Shown here one piece after another: positions 1 through 12,300 of a stretch of DNA of 64,000 nucleotides. The notes under the pieces were generated by a model that saw only the letters and a program-made list of their open reading frames with translations, did no database searches and was not told the origin of the DNA. Position 1 is the first letter of the stretch. Every line of letters begins with the position of its first letter. Made by a program: the position numbers and the translations under genes. The DNA is from Erinaceus europaeus (Eukaryota > Chordata > Mammalia > Eulipotyphla > Erinaceidae), in NCBI RefSeq assembly GCF_950295315.1, contig NC_080177.1, positions 83,625,094 to 83,689,093 on the forward strand. Reading direction: 5' to 3'.

Positions 1-3000
1 CCTCTATGTCTCCTCTATGTCTCCCTCTATGTCTCCCTCTATGTCTCCTCTATGTCTCCCTCTATGTCTCCTCTATGTCTCCTCTATGTCTCCTCTATGT
101 CTCCTCTATGTCTCCCTATATGTCTCCTCTATGTCTCCTCTATGTCTCCCTCTATGTCTCCTCTATGTCTCCTCTATGTCTCCTCTATGTCTCCCTCTAT
201 GTCTCCTCTATGTCTCCTCTATGGCTCCTCTATGTCTCCCTCTATGTCTCCCTCTATGTCTCCTCTATGTCTCCCTCTATGTCTCCTCTATGTCTCCTCT
301 ATGTCTCCTCTATGTCTCCCTCTATGTCTCCTCTATGGCTCCTCTATGGCTCCTCTATGTCTCCCTCTATGTCTCCCTCTATGTCTCCTCTATGTCTCCC
401 TCTATGTCTCCTCTATGTCTCCTCTATGTCTCCTCTATGTCTCCTCTATGTCTCCCTCTATGTCTACTCTATGTCTCCCTCTATGTCTCCTCTTTGTCTC
501 CTCTATGTCTCCTCTATGTCTCCCTCTATGTCTCCTCTATGTCTCCTCTATGTCTCCTCTATGTCTCCTCTATGTCTCCTCTATGTCTCCCTCTATGTCT
601 CCCTCTATGTCTCCCTCTATGTCTCCCTCTATGTCTCCCTCTATGTCTCCTCTATGTCTCCCTCTATGTCTCCTCTATGTCTCCCTCTATGTCTCCTCTT
701 TGTCTCCTCTATGTCTCCCTCTATGTCTCCTCTATGTCTCCTCTATGTCTCCCTCTATGTCTCCCTCTATGTCTCCTCTATGTCTCCCTCTATGTCTCCT
801 CTATGTCTCCTCTATGTCTCCTCTATGTCTCCTCTATGTCTCCGTATATGTCTCCTCTATGTCTCCTCTATGTCTCCCTCTATGTCTCCTCTATGTCTCC
901 TCTATGTCTCCCTCTATGTCTCCCTCTATGTCTCCCTCTATGTCTCCTCTATGTCTCCCTCTATGTCTCCTCTATGTCTCCTCTATGTCTCCTCTATGTC
1001 TCCCTCTTTGTCTCCTCTTTGTCTCCTCTATGTCTCCTCTATGTCTCCCTCTATGTCTCCTCTATGTCTCCTCTATGTCTCCTCTATGTCTCCTCTATGT
1101 CTCCTCTATGTCTCCCTCTATGTCTCCTCTATGTCTCCTCTATGTCTCCTCTATGTCTCCTCTATGTCTCCCTCTATGTCTCCCTCTATGTCTCCCTCTA
1201 TGTCTCCTTCTATGTCTCCCTCTATGTCTCCCTCTATGTCTCCCTCTATGTCTCCCTCTATGTCTCCTCTATGTCTCCCTCTATGTCTCCTCTATGTCTC
1301 CTCTATGTCTCCTCTATGTCTCCCTCTATGTCTCCCTCTATGTCTCCCTCTATGTCTCCCTCTATGTCTCCCTCTATGTCTCCTCTTTGTCTCCTCTATG
1401 TCTCCCTCTATGTCTCCTCTATGTCTCCTCTATGTCTCCCTCTATGTCTCCCTCTATGTCTCCTCTATGTCTCCTCTATGTCTCCCTCTATGTCTCCCTC
1501 TATGTCTCCTCTATGTCTCCTCTATGTCTCCCTCTATGTCTCCTCTATGTCTCCCTCTATGTCTCCTCTATGTCTCCTCTATGTCTCCCTCTATGTCTCC
1601 TCTATGTCTCCCTCTATGTCTCCCTCTATGTCTCCTCTATGTCTCCTCTATGTCTCCTCTATGTCTCCTCTATGTCTCCTCTATGTCTCCCTCTATGTCT
1701 CCTCTATGTCTCCCTCTATGTCTCCTCTATGTCTCCCTCTATGTCTCCTCTATGTCTCCCTCTATGTCTCCCTCTATGTCTCCCTCTATGTCTCCTCTAT
1801 GTCTCCCTCTATGTCTCCCTCTATGTCTCCTTCTATGTCTCCCTCTATGTCTCCCTCTATGTCTCCCTCTATGTCTCCCTCTATGTCTCCTCTATGTCTC
1901 CCTCTATGTCTCCTCTATGTCTCCTCTATGTCTCCTCTATGTCTCCCTCTATGTCTCCCTCTATGTCTCCCTCTATGTCTCCCTCTATGTCTCCCTCTAT
2001 GTCTCCTCTTTGTCTCCTCTATGTCTCCCTCTATGTCTCCTCTATGTCTCCTCTATGTCTCCCTCTATGTCTCCTCTTTGTCTCCTCTATGTCTCCCTCT
2101 ATGTCTCCTCTATGTCTCCCTCTATGTCTCCCTCTATGTCTCCTCTATGTCTCCCTCTATGTCTCCTCTATGTCTCCTCTATGTCTCCTCTATGTCTCCC
2201 TCTATGTCTCCTCTATGTCTCCTCTATGTCTCCCTCTATGTCTCCTCTATGTCTCCTCTATGTCTCCCTCTATGTCTCCTCTTTCTCTCCCTCTATGTCT
2301 CCCTCTATGTCTCCTCTATGTCTCCCTGTATGTCTCCCTCTATGTCCCCTCTATGTCTCCCTCTATGTCTCCTCTATGTCTCCTCTATGTCTCCCTCTAT
2401 GTCTCCTCTATGTCTCCCTCTATGTCTCCTCTATGTCTCCTCTATGTCTCCTCTATGTCTCCCTCTATGTCTCCTCTATGTCTCCTCTATGTCTCCCTCT
2501 ATGTCTCCCTCTATGTCTCCCTCTATGTCTCCTCTATGTCTCCCTCTATGTCTCCTCTATGTCTCCCTCTATGTCTCCTCTATGTCTCCCTCTATGTCTC
2601 CTCTATGTCTCCCTCTATGTCTCCCTCTATGTCTCCCTCTATGTCTCCTCTATGTCTCCCTCTATGTCTCCTCTATGTCTCCTCTATGTCTCCTCTATGT
2701 CTCCCTCTATGTCTCCTCTATGTCTCCCTCTATGTCTCCTCTATGTCTCCTCTATGTCTCCTCTATGTCTCCCTCTATGTCTCCTCTATGTCTCCCTCTA
2801 TGTCTCCTCTATGTCTCCTCTATGTCTCCCTCTATGTCTCCTCTATGTCTCCCTCTATGTCTCCTCTATGTCTCCTCTATGTCTCCTCTATGTCTCCCTC
2901 TATGTCTCCCTCTATGTCTCCCTCTATGTCTCCTCTATGTCTCCCTCTATGTCTCCTCTATGTCTCCTCTATGTCTCCTCTATGTCTCCTCTATGTCTCC

Positions 3001-6000
3001 CTCTATGTCTCCTCTATGTCTCCTCTATGTCTCCTCTATGTCTCCTCTATGTCTCCCTCTATGTCTCCTCTATGTCTCCTCTATGTCTCCTCTATGTCTC
3101 CTCTATGTCTCCTCTATGTCTCCCTCTATGTCTCCTCTATGTCTCCTCTATGTCTCCTCTATGTCTCCTCTATGTCTCCTCTATGTCTCCTCTATGTCTC
3201 CTCTATGTCTCCTCTATGTCTCCTCTATGTCTCCTCTATGTCTCCCTCTATGTCTCCCTCTATGTCTCCCTCTATGTCTCCTCTATGTCTCCCTCTATGT
3301 CTCCCTCTATGTCTCCTCTATGTCTCCCTCTATGTTTCCCTCTATGTCTCCTCTTTGTCTCCTCTATGTCTCCCTCTATGTCTCCTCTATGTCTCCCTCT
3401 ATGTCTCCCTCTATGTCTCCTCTATGTCTCCTCTATGTCTCCCTCTATGTCTCCTCTTTGTCTCCTCTATGTCTCCCTCTATGTCTCCCTCTATGTCTCC
3501 TCTATGTCTCCTCTATGTCTCCTCTATGTCTCCCTCTATGTCTCCTCTATGTCTCCTCTATGTCTCCCTCTATGTCTCCCTCTATGTCTTCCTCTATGTC
3601 TCCTCTATGTCTCCCTCTATGTCTCCCTCTATGTCTCCTCTATGTCTCCCTCTATGTCTCCCTCTATGTCTCCTCTATGTCTCCTCTATGTCTCCCTCTA
3701 TGTCTCCTCTATTTCTCCTCTATGTCTCCCTCTATGTCTCCTCTATGTCTCCCTCTATGTCTCCCTCTATGTCTCCTCTATGTCTCCTCTATGTCTCCCT
3801 CTATGTCTCCTCTTTGTCTCCTCTATGTCTCCCTCTATGTCTCCCTCTATGTCTCCTCTATGTCTCCTCTATGTCTCCCTCTATGTCTCCCTCTATGTCT
3901 CCTCTATGTCTCCCTCTATGTCTCCCTCTATGTCTCCTCTATGTCTCCTCTATGTCTCCCTCTATGTCTCCTCTATTTCTCCTCTATGTCTCCTCTATGT
4001 CTCCTCTATGTCTCCCTCTATGTCTCCTCTATATCTCCCTCTATGTCTCCCTCTATGTCTCCCTCTATGTCCCCTCTATGTCTCCTCTATGTCTCCCTCT
4101 ATGTCTCCTCTATTTCTCCCTCTATGTCTCCCTCTATGTCTCCTCTATGTCTCCTCTATGTCTCCTCTATGTCTCCCTCTATGTCTCCTCTATGTCTCCT
4201 CTATGTCTCCTCTATGTCTCCTCTATGTCTCCCTATATGTCTCCTCTATGTCTCCCTCTATGTCTCCTCTATGTCTCCTCTATGTCTCCTCTATGTCTCC
4301 CTCTATGTCTCCTCTATGTCTCCTCTATGTCTCCTCTAAGTCTCCCTCTATGTCTCCCTCTATGTCTCCTCTATGTCTCCCTCTATGTCTCCTCTATGTC
4401 TCCTCTATGTCTCCTCTATGTCTCCTCTATGTCTCCCTCTATGTCTCCTCTATGTCTCCCTCTATGTCTCCTCTTTGTCTCCTCTATGTCTCCTCTATGT
4501 CTCCCTCTATGTCTCCTCTATGTCTCCTCTATGTCTCCTCTATGTCTCCTCTATGTCTCCTTCTATGTCTCCCTCTATGTCTCCTCTATGTCTCCCTCTA
4601 TGTCTCCTCTATGTCTCCCTCTATGTCTCCTCTATGTCTCCCTCTATGTCTCCTCTATGTCTCCTCTATGTCTCCTCTATGTCTCCCTCTATGTCTCCTC
4701 TTTGTCTCCTCTATGTCTCCCTCTATGTCTCCTCTATGTCTCCCTCTATGTCTCCCTCTATGTCTCCTCTATGTCTCCTCTATGTCTCTCTATGTCTCCC
4801 TCTATGTTCCCCTCTATGTCTCCTCTATGTCTCCTCTATGTCTCCTCTATGTCTCCTCTATGTCTCCCTCTATGTCTCCCTCTATGTCTCCCTCTATGTC
4901 TCCCTCTATGTCTCCTCTATGTCTCCCTCTATGTCTCCCTCTATGTCTCCTCTATGTCTCCCTCTATGTCTCCTCTATGTCTCCTCTATGTCTCCTCTTT
5001 GTCTCCTCTATGTCTCCCTCTATGTCTCCTCTATGTCTCCCTCTATGTCTCCCTCTATGTCTCCTCTATGTCTCCTCTATGTCTCCCTCTATGTCTCCTC
5101 TTTGTCCTCTATGTCTCCCTCTATGTCTCCCTCTATGTCTCCTCTATGTCTCCTCTATGTCTCCCTCTATGTCCCTCTATGTCTCCTCTATGTCTCCCTC
5201 TATGTCTCCCTCTATGTCTCCTCTATGTCTCCTCTATGTCTCCCTCTATGTCTCCTCTATTTCTCCTTCTATGTCTCCTCTATGTCTCCTCTATGTCTCC
5301 CTCTATGTCTCCTCTATATCTCCCTCTATGTCTCCCTCTATGTCTCCCTCTATGTCCCCTCTATGTCTCCTCTATGTCTCCCTCTATGTCTCCTCTATTT
5401 CTCCCTCTATGTCTCCCTCTATGTCTCCTCTATGTCTCCTCTATGTCTCCTCTATGTCTCCCTCTATGTCTCCTCTATGTCTCCCTCTATGTCTCCTCTA
5501 TGTCTCCTCTATGTCTCCCTCTATGTCTCCTCTATGTCTCCTCTATGTCTCCCTCTATGTCTCCTCTATGTCTCCTCTATGTCTCCTCTATGTCTCCTCT
5601 ATGTCTCCCTATATGTCTCCTCTATGTCTCCTCTATGTCTCCCTCTATGTCTCCTCTATGTCTCCTCTATGTCTCCCTCTATGTCTCCTCTATGTCTCCT
5701 CTATGTCTCCTCTATGTCTCCTCTATGTCTCCCTATATGTCTCCTCTATGTCTCCTCTATGTCTCCTCTATGTCTCCCTATATGTCTCCTCTATGTCTCC
5801 TCTATGTCTCCCTCTATGTCTCCCTCTATGTCTCCTCTATGTCTCCCTCTATGTCTCCTCTATGTCTCCTCTATGTCTCCTCTATGTCTCCTCTATGTCT
5901 CCCTCTATGTCTCCTCTATGTCTCCCTCTATGTCTCCTCTTTGTCTCCTCTATGTCTCCTCTATGTCTCCCTCTATGTCTCCTCTATGTCTCCTCTATGT

Positions 6001-8167
6001 CTCCTCTATGTCTCCTCTATGTCTCCCTCTATGTCTCCCTCTATGTCTCCTCTATGTCTCCCTCTATGTCTCCCTCTATGTCTCCTCTATGTCTCCTCTA
6101 TGTCTCCTCTATGTCTCCCTCTATGTCTCCCTCTATGTCTCCTCTATGTCTCCTCTTTGTCTCCTCTATGTCTCCCTCTATGTCTCCTCTATGTCTCCCT
6201 CTATGTCTCCCTCTATGTCTCCTCTATGTCTCCCTCTATGTCTCCTCTTTGTCTCCTCTATGTCTCCCTCTATGTCTCCTCTATATCTCCCTCTATGTCT
6301 CCCTCTATGTCTCCTCTATGTCTCCTCTATGTCTCCTCTATGTCTCCCTCTATGTCTCCCTCTATGTCTCCTCTATGTCTCCTCTTTGTCTCCTCTATGT
6401 CTCCCTCTATGTCTCCTCTATGTCTCCTCTATGTCTCCTCTATGTCTCCCTCTATGTCTCCCTCTATGTCTCCTCTATGTCTCCCTCTATGTCTCCTCTA
6501 TGTCTCCTCTATGTCTCCTCTATGTCTCCTCTATGTTTCCCTCTATGTCTCCTCTATGTCTCCCTCTATGTCTCCTCTTTGTCTCCTCTATATCTCCTCT
6601 ATGTCTCCCTCTATGTCTCCTCTATGTCTCCTCTATGTCTCCTCTATGTCTCCTCTATGTCTCCTCTATGTCTCCTTTATGTCTCCCTCTATGTCTCCTC
6701 TATGTCTCCCTCTATGTCTCCTCTATGTCTCCCTCTATGTCTCCTCTATGTCTCCTCTATGTCTCCCTCTATGTCTCCTCTATGTCTCCTCTATGTCTCC
6801 TCTATGTCTCCCTCTATGTCTCCTCTATGTCTCCTCTATGTCTCCTCTATGTCTCCCTCTATGTCTCCCTCTATGTCTCCTCTATGTCTCCTCTATGTCT
6901 CCTCTATGTCTCCTCTATGTCTCCTCTATGTCTCCCTCTATGTCTCCTCTATGTCTCCTCTATGTCTCCTCTATGTCTCCCTCTATGTCTCCCTCTATGT
7001 CTCCTTTATGTCTCCCTCTATGTCTCCCTCTATGTCTCCTCTATGTCTCCCTCTATGTCTCCTCTATGTCTCCCTCTATGTCTCCTCTATGTCTCCTCTT
7101 TGTCTCCTCTATGTCTCCCTCTATGTCTCCTCTATGTCTCCTCTATGTCTCCCTCTATGTCTCCCTCTATGTCTCCTCTATGTCTCCTCTATGTCTCCCT
7201 CTATGTCTCCTCTATGTCTCCTCTATGTCTCTTCTATGTCTCCCTCTATGTCTCCTCTTTCTCTCCTCTATGTCTCCCTCTATGTCTCCTCTATGTCTCC
7301 TCTATGTCTCCCTCTATGTCTCCCTCTATGTCTCCTCTATGTCTCCTCTATGTCTCCCTCTATGTCTCCTCTTTGTCTCCTCTATGTCTCCCTCTATGTC
7401 TCCTCTATGTCTCACTCTATGTCTCCCTCTATGTCTCCTCTATGTCTCCTCTATGTCTCCCTCTATGTCTCCCTCTATGTCTCCTCTATGTCTCCTCTAT
7501 GTCTCCCTCTATGTCTCCTCTATGTCTCCTCTATGTCTCCCTCTATGTCTCCTCTTTCTCTCCTCTATGTCTCCCTCTATGTCTCCTCTATGTCTCCTCT
7601 ATGTCTCCCTCTATGTCCCCTCTATGTCTCCCTCTATGTCTCCTCTATGTCTCCTCTATGTCTCCCTCTATGTCTCCTCTATGTCTCCCTCTATGTCTCC
7701 TCTATGTCTCCTCTATGTCTCCTCTATGTCTCCCTCTATGTCTCCTCTATGTCTCCCTCTATGTCTCCCTCTATGTCTCCTCTATGTCTCCCTCTATGTC
7801 TCCTCTATGTCTCCTCTATGTCTCCCTCTATGTCTCCTCTATGTCTCCCTCTATGTCTCCTCTATGTCTCCTCTATGTCTCCTCTATGTCTCCCTCTATG
7901 TCTCCTCTATGTCTCCCTCTATGTCTCCTCTATGTCTCCTCTATGTCTCCTCTATGTCTCCTCTATGTCTCCTCTATGTCTCCCTCTATGTCTCCTCTAT
8001 GTCTCCCTCTATGTCTCCTCTATGTCTCCTCTATGTCTCCTCTATGTCTCCCTCTATGTCTCCTCTATGTCTCCCTCTATGTCTCCTCTATGTCTCCCTC
8101 TATGTCTCCCTCTATGTCTCCTCTATGTCTCCTCTATGTCTCCCTCTATGTCTCCTCTATGTCTCCT
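1..8167. repeat. Minisatellite, mixed 11-bp and 12-bp units (partial array)
   Basis: About 700 tandem copies of TCCTCTATGTC (11 bp) and TCCCTCTATGTC (12 bp) in irregular alternation. The array begins before the window, so its full length is unknown. Variants include CTTTGTC, CTATTTC, CTATATC, CTATGGC and one CTAAGTC. The unit has no stop codon in any plus-strand frame, so switching between 11 and 12 bp only rotates frames and leaves kilobase-long open frames reading MSP, LCLP and LYVS motifs. These are a composition effect: there is no conserved domain and no conserved unit phase. Larger duplications are visible (for example 1206-1390 equals 1829-2013). The array ends where a SINE-A sequence begins. 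Confidence 0.97.
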
Positions 8168-8300
8168 CTATTTCTCCCCCTCCTCTCTCCATTTCTCTCT
8201 GCCCTGCCCAATAAAATGAAAAACAAAATAAACATGGCTGCCAGGAGCAGCAGATTCATAGTACTGGCACTGAGCCCAGCAATAACCCTGGGAACAAAAA
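8168..8300 (+). mobile_element. SINE-A, 3' part, truncated by the minisatellite
   Basis: The sequence enters SINE-A in its CT-rich middle (TCCATTTCTCTCTG at about 8188) and continues through a short A-rich stretch into the optional 3' extension (CAGGAGCAGCAGATTCATAG ... AGCAATAACCCTGG). The tRNA-like head is absent and is replaced by the minisatellite. Confidence 0.85.
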
Positions 8301-8319
8301 GAGGGGTAGCCCCACTGCA

Positions 8320-8536
8320 TCCTTCCCTTCTCTTCCCTTCCTTTCCCTTCCCTTCCCTTCCCTTCTCCTTCCCTTCCTTCCCTTCCCTTTCCCCTTCCCC
8401 TTCCCCTTCCCCTTCCCCTTTCCCCTTCTCCCCTTCCCCCTTCCCTTCTCTTCCCTTCCCTTCCCTTTCCCCTTCCCTTCCCTTTCCCCTTCCCTTCCCT
8501 TCCCTTCCCTTCCCTTTCCTTCCCTTCCCTTTTCCC
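8320..8536. repeat. (CCCTT)n / (CCCCTT)n pure-pyrimidine tract
   Basis: About 215 bp of essentially uninterrupted C and T. It is most likely the expanded purine tail of the adjacent minus-strand SINE-A. Five or more CCCC runs at 8391-8425 give a G-quadruplex pattern on the minus strand. Confidence 0.93.
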
Positions 8537-8790
8537 TCCAGGATCATTGCCAGATCTGGGTTTCTGCACTACAAATCCACTGCTCCTGGAGGCCATTTTT
8601 TCCATAGTTTGTAGTTGCTGTTGCTACTGTTGTCTTTATTATTGGATAGGACAGAGAGAAATTGTGAGAGGAGAAAAGAGGGGGAGAGAAAGACAGACAC
8701 CTACAGACCTGCTTTACAGATTTCAATGTGACCCCCACCCCCCAGGTGGGGAGCCGGCAATTTGCACCATGTGTGGTGGTGAGCTACCCT
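8537..8790 (-). mobile_element. SINE-A with 3' extension, minus strand
   Basis: Reads in reverse: extension (CTCCAGGATCATTGCCAG), then TTGGATAGGACAGAGAGAAA, the purine-rich middle, CACCTACAGACCTGCTT and AGGTGGGGAGCCGG. Similarity stops before the tRNA-like start, so the copy is 5'-truncated. It lies tail to tail with the plus-strand copy at 8168. Confidence 0.88.
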
Positions 8791-9060
8791 CCCCATATTC
8801 TTATTTGAATGGTAAAAATTCACGGAGAGGTAGGCTGGTAGTAGAACACAGGATTTCCCTGTAGGAAATTGCAATTTCTGTCTCCAGCACTCCACTGATA
8901 TCTTGTTCTTCAAGGGAATTAATTTGCTATTTATTTATTAATTTATTTTACTGTGTGTGGAAACAGCAAAGGTTAATAAGAATATGGAATAAGAAGAACT
9001 CTCAAGTATCCTGGTGGGATGTGAAGTAGTGTGGAGATTTCTTTTAAAACCAAATATATA

Positions 9061-9332
9061 GGGAGTTAGGCGGTAGCGCAGAGGGTTAAGCACGTGTGGC
9101 GCAAACCGCAAGGACCGCGTAAGGATCCTGGTTCAAGCCCCCGGCTCCCCACCTGCAGGGGAGTCGCTTCACAGGTGGTGAAGCAGGTCTGCAGGTGTCT
9201 GTCTTTCTCTCCCCCTCTCTGTCTTCCCCTCCTCTCTCCATTTCTCTCTGTCCTATCCAACAATGATGACATCAACAATAACTACAACAATGGCAACAAA
9301 AGGGAATAAATAAAATATATATATATATATAT
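9061..9332 (+). mobile_element. SINE-A, full length
   Basis: Near-complete copy: head GGGAGTTAGGCGGTAGCGCA, B-box GGTTCAAGCCC, CT-rich middle, AATAACTACAACAATGGCAA tail, ending in a short (AT)n run. Confidence 0.95.
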
Positions 9333-9339
9333 GCAGCTG

Positions 9340-9990
9340 CTGTAAGACCCAGCAGTACACACCTGGTGCTAACCCCAAAGAAAGGACAACTTATATCCAC
9401 ATTAAACAGCCCCTCAGGAATACTCAGCAGTCTTATTCATAATTGTCAAGATGTAGAAGAAACCAATATGCTATTTGGTGTGGATAGATCAAGAAACTAC
9501 AGTATATTCAGACAGTGGAATAGTATTCATTCTAAAAAATAAATAAATCAATATTGAAAGGACATGGAGGAAACTTGTGCGAATTTTTAAGTGAAGGACT
9601 ATTCAAAAGGCTAGATACTATTGGACTCCAATTATATGAAATTCTGACAAGGCAGAGATATGGCAATAATAAAAAAAAAAAAAAGTCAGTGATTGCCAAG
9701 ATGAGCCAGGGAGAGAACAGACAGGGTCTTGATGGCAGTGAAGATAGTAACACCCTTACGGTGACTAAATGGCATAATACGCCAAGCCATAGAATGAGCA
9801 GTAAAACACATGTATCTCTAAGATAAAATGCAGATTTCCGGGTAATTGTGATGTAGCCACATAAACTGATACTTGGCACAAAAAATGTCATTCTGTAAAG
9901 GCTGTTGGTAACAGAGGGAATTTCCCTGTGTGGGGTGGACTGATGTGGAGTCCACCTTTTACATTTTGAGTTAAAAAATGGACTAAAGAC
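9340..9990 (+). mobile_element. L1 3'-end fragment, degraded
   Basis: Contains wording typical of the end of mammalian L1 ORF2: ATTCATAATTGTCAAGATGT, then a predicted GGAATAGTATTC region, then GGACATGGAGGAAACTTG, followed by 3' UTR-like sequence. Stops occur in all frames. Family assignment is from recognition only. Confidence 0.6.
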
Positions 9991-10018
9991 CAATTAAGTT
10001 TTATTTTACTTTTAATAT

Positions 10019-10213
10019 TTTTATTTATTATTGGATAGAGACAGAGAGAAATTTAGAGAGGAAGTGGACATAGGGAGAAAGACAGAGAGACACCTGCAGC
10101 TCTGCCTCACCACTCGTGAAGCTTTTCCCCTGTAGGTGGGGACCAGGGGCTTGAACTCCGGTCCTTGTGCGCTGTAATGTGTGCGCTTAACCAGATGCGC
10201 CATCATCTGGCCC
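10019..10213 (-). mobile_element. SINE-B, minus strand
   Basis: Reverse of SINE-B: TTATTGGATAGAGACAGAGA, CACCTGCAG, TTTTCCCCTGTAGGTGGGGA, and head complement ending CATCATCTGGCCCCC. Confidence 0.92.
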
Positions 10214-10244
10214 CCTTAAATTTTTATTTTAAAAGGTTATCTTG

Positions 10245-10457
10245 GGGCACCAGGTGGTGGTGAACCTGATTGAACACACAGGTTACAATGGCAAGAACCC
10301 AGCTGAGAGGCCCCCCAGTCCCCGCCTGCAGGGGTCAATTTGCAGGTGGTGAAGCAGGGCTGCAGGTGTCTCTCTCTCCTTCTCTATCGCCCCCTTCCCT
10401 CTCAACGTCTGGCTGTCTTTATCCAATACATAAATAAAGATAATGCAAAAAAAAATT
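10245..10457 (+). mobile_element. SINE-B, plus strand
   Basis: Head CACCAGGTGGTGGTGAACCT, GGTGAAGCAGGGCTGCAGG, CT-rich middle, TCTGGCTGTCTTTATCCAAT and an A-rich tail. It lies about 30 bp from an oppositely oriented SINE-B. Confidence 0.92.
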
Positions 10458-10649
10458 AAAACCCAATAGCATTTTAAATTGGTACTGGTAAAGATAAATG
10501 CACAAGTCAATCACTACTACAAAATTCAGACCCACAAGATTGCTGACCACACTGTATGGAGTCCAGAAGCCTTGTCGGTTCCTTCATGGAAGTTTTTCAT
10601 TTCTATACTGTCTAAGAGCCACATACTTCTAATCACATTCCTGGTGTGT

Positions 10650-10650
<1 letters not shown>

Positions 10651-10690
<40 letters not shown>

Positions 10691-10715
10691 TCCTCCCTCC
10701 CTCCCTCTCTCTCTT
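10651..10715. repeat. (CT)n microsatellite
   Basis: About 65 bp of CT dinucleotides grading into CCCT/CCTT. Confidence 0.95.
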
Positions 10716-11725
10716 TTGCCTAAGTCTCTATAGGAGAGGCATCTGCAACACAGAGAGTAATTATATCCTGATTATATGTACAGACCTGGGGATACTTGTA
10801 CCTCTACTTCAAAGCTTTCTCCATGGGTCTTTCTGGGTTCCTCTAGCTATGATAAACTATGGCCACTTTTCTGACTGTTTATTATGTAACTCTAGTGTAA
10901 CTGTATACCAGTTGGTTTTATAATAAATAAAATATAGTCTGTGAAAACTGTGTGCTATAGGAAGCCAAGATATCAACTATTCATCAATAGTTAGAGTCCC
11001 TGTGGCCCTTAGCGTAGTAAGATGAACTAGCAACCTAGCAGAGGAACAGAACTACTTATTTGGAGTTGAAAATTACAGTAGACAACTATAGTAAAAGAAC
11101 AGAATAGATATGAAAAAGAAATACTTTAGGAAGCTATTTTTCCTAAGTCATAAAAATCACTTTGTTTCCATAAAATAAGGCAAGGGATACAAATCTTTGG
11201 ACTGGGTTATTTGATTTTTATTCTTCCAAAAAAAAAATGCAGTAGTGATTTGGAAATCTGTATATTGCTCAGGGACCACGAACCATTGCCTTAGCCTAAG
11301 GCCTCAGCACTTTCTAACTTTTATTATTTAACACAAAAGTTGTAGACACCAAAAATACTTCAAATTCAAGACAGTTTCTAGTTTATAAGACAGAAACCAT
11401 AAAATTGGGGCAAAAAAAAAAAGAAAGAAAAAGACATCACCATGCCTGACTTTGCAGAGGCTGCTGCTTTCTGCAGGAGATCCTATGGAGGTGAAGTAGG
11501 TGGGATGTGAGCATTCTGAATTAAGTGTCCCTCCTGCGTTCACGTCATTCTCAGCATAAAATGTAGGTTGTGGGACATTTTGCGACCATTTGAACTAGCC
11601 AAGCAGCTCTGTCAGTTACATCCATTCACTGTTCGCAGCATTACCATTATTCACTGAAGATGTGTTGCAGACAGGTAGCAGAGACATTAGTTAGGAGCCT
11701 GATCTTCTGTGTCTACTTTCTTTCC
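10716..11725. other. Unassigned AT-rich intergenic DNA
   Basis: No gene, RNA or repeat I can name. Short A-runs only; open frames are under 75 codons and look random. Confidence 0.5.
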
Positions 11726-11916
11726 ACAGGTTACCAGTTCAAAGGATGAAAAATGAGGGGATGGCTGACATTCCCAGAAGGATAAAGACTAGGGAAACTC
11801 CTAAAGGCGGGGATAGGACGGGGTACTCTGGTGGTAGGAACTACGTGGAATTTTACCCACCCCCTCTTAACACACAGTCTTGTTGATCACTATTAATTCA
11901 CTAATAAAAAAAAAGA
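11726..11916 (+). mobile_element. LINE-type 3' end (family X)
   Basis: Shares CCCAGAAGGATAAAGACTAG, GGTGGTAGGAACTACGTGGA and the closing TCTTGTTGATCACTATTAAT plus A-rich tail with copies at 27850, 33955, 56465 and 63465 (minus). The shared fixed 3' end, variable 5' start and A-rich tail indicate a LINE or its 3' UTR. I cannot name the family. Confidence 0.65.
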
Positions 11917-11989
11917 AAAATGAAGAGTTACTTATAAGAGCCGATACAGACTGGGATACTTACCATCAGCCTCTTTTTTATTTTGTTTT

Positions 11990-12300
11990 TTCATTTGTTT
12001 ATTTATGTAGTTTTACTCTTTGGGGGTTAGTGGATTACAGTACAGTTGTTGACACATGGAGGTGCATATTCACATCTGGATATGCTAAGTGTCTACAAAC
12101 ACCCTGACACCCAGATTAGGTCCCTTTACACCACCTTGCACCAGGACCCCAAAGCCCCCTTCCCCCCAACACACACACACACACACCTTTACCTCTATCC
12201 TCTGCTTTGGTGCAATATACCATACCCAGTGCAACCTTTATTTTGTGTTTTACTTTTCTGTCCTTTGTTTGTTTGTTTGCTTTATTTAATTGGGGAGGGG
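11990..12300 (-). mobile_element. L1 3' UTR fragment, minus strand, with (AC)n
   Basis: TTGCACCAGGACCCCAAAGC, CTGCTTTGGTGCAATATACC and TTTCTGTCC match the reversed L1 3' UTR order also seen near 43000 and 45150. A (CA)n run lies at 12169-12186. Confidence 0.5.

Noticed and set aside
8146..8605. Glu/Gly/Lys-rich minus-strand proteins
   Set aside because: They are translations of the (AAGGG)n tract and flanking SINEs.
6..8614. Giant repetitive proteins (up to 2,737 residues) on the plus strand
   Set aside because: Three overlapping frames are open at once because the 11/12-bp repeat unit has no plus-strand stop. There is no unit-phase conservation, domain, promoter or splice evidence.
9061..9160. 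tRNA genes suggested by B-box-like GGTTCGAGCCC motifs in many places
   Set aside because: Each lies in a SINE head followed by CT-rich and AAC-rich sequence; none folds as an intact tRNA with a proper acceptor stem on inspection.
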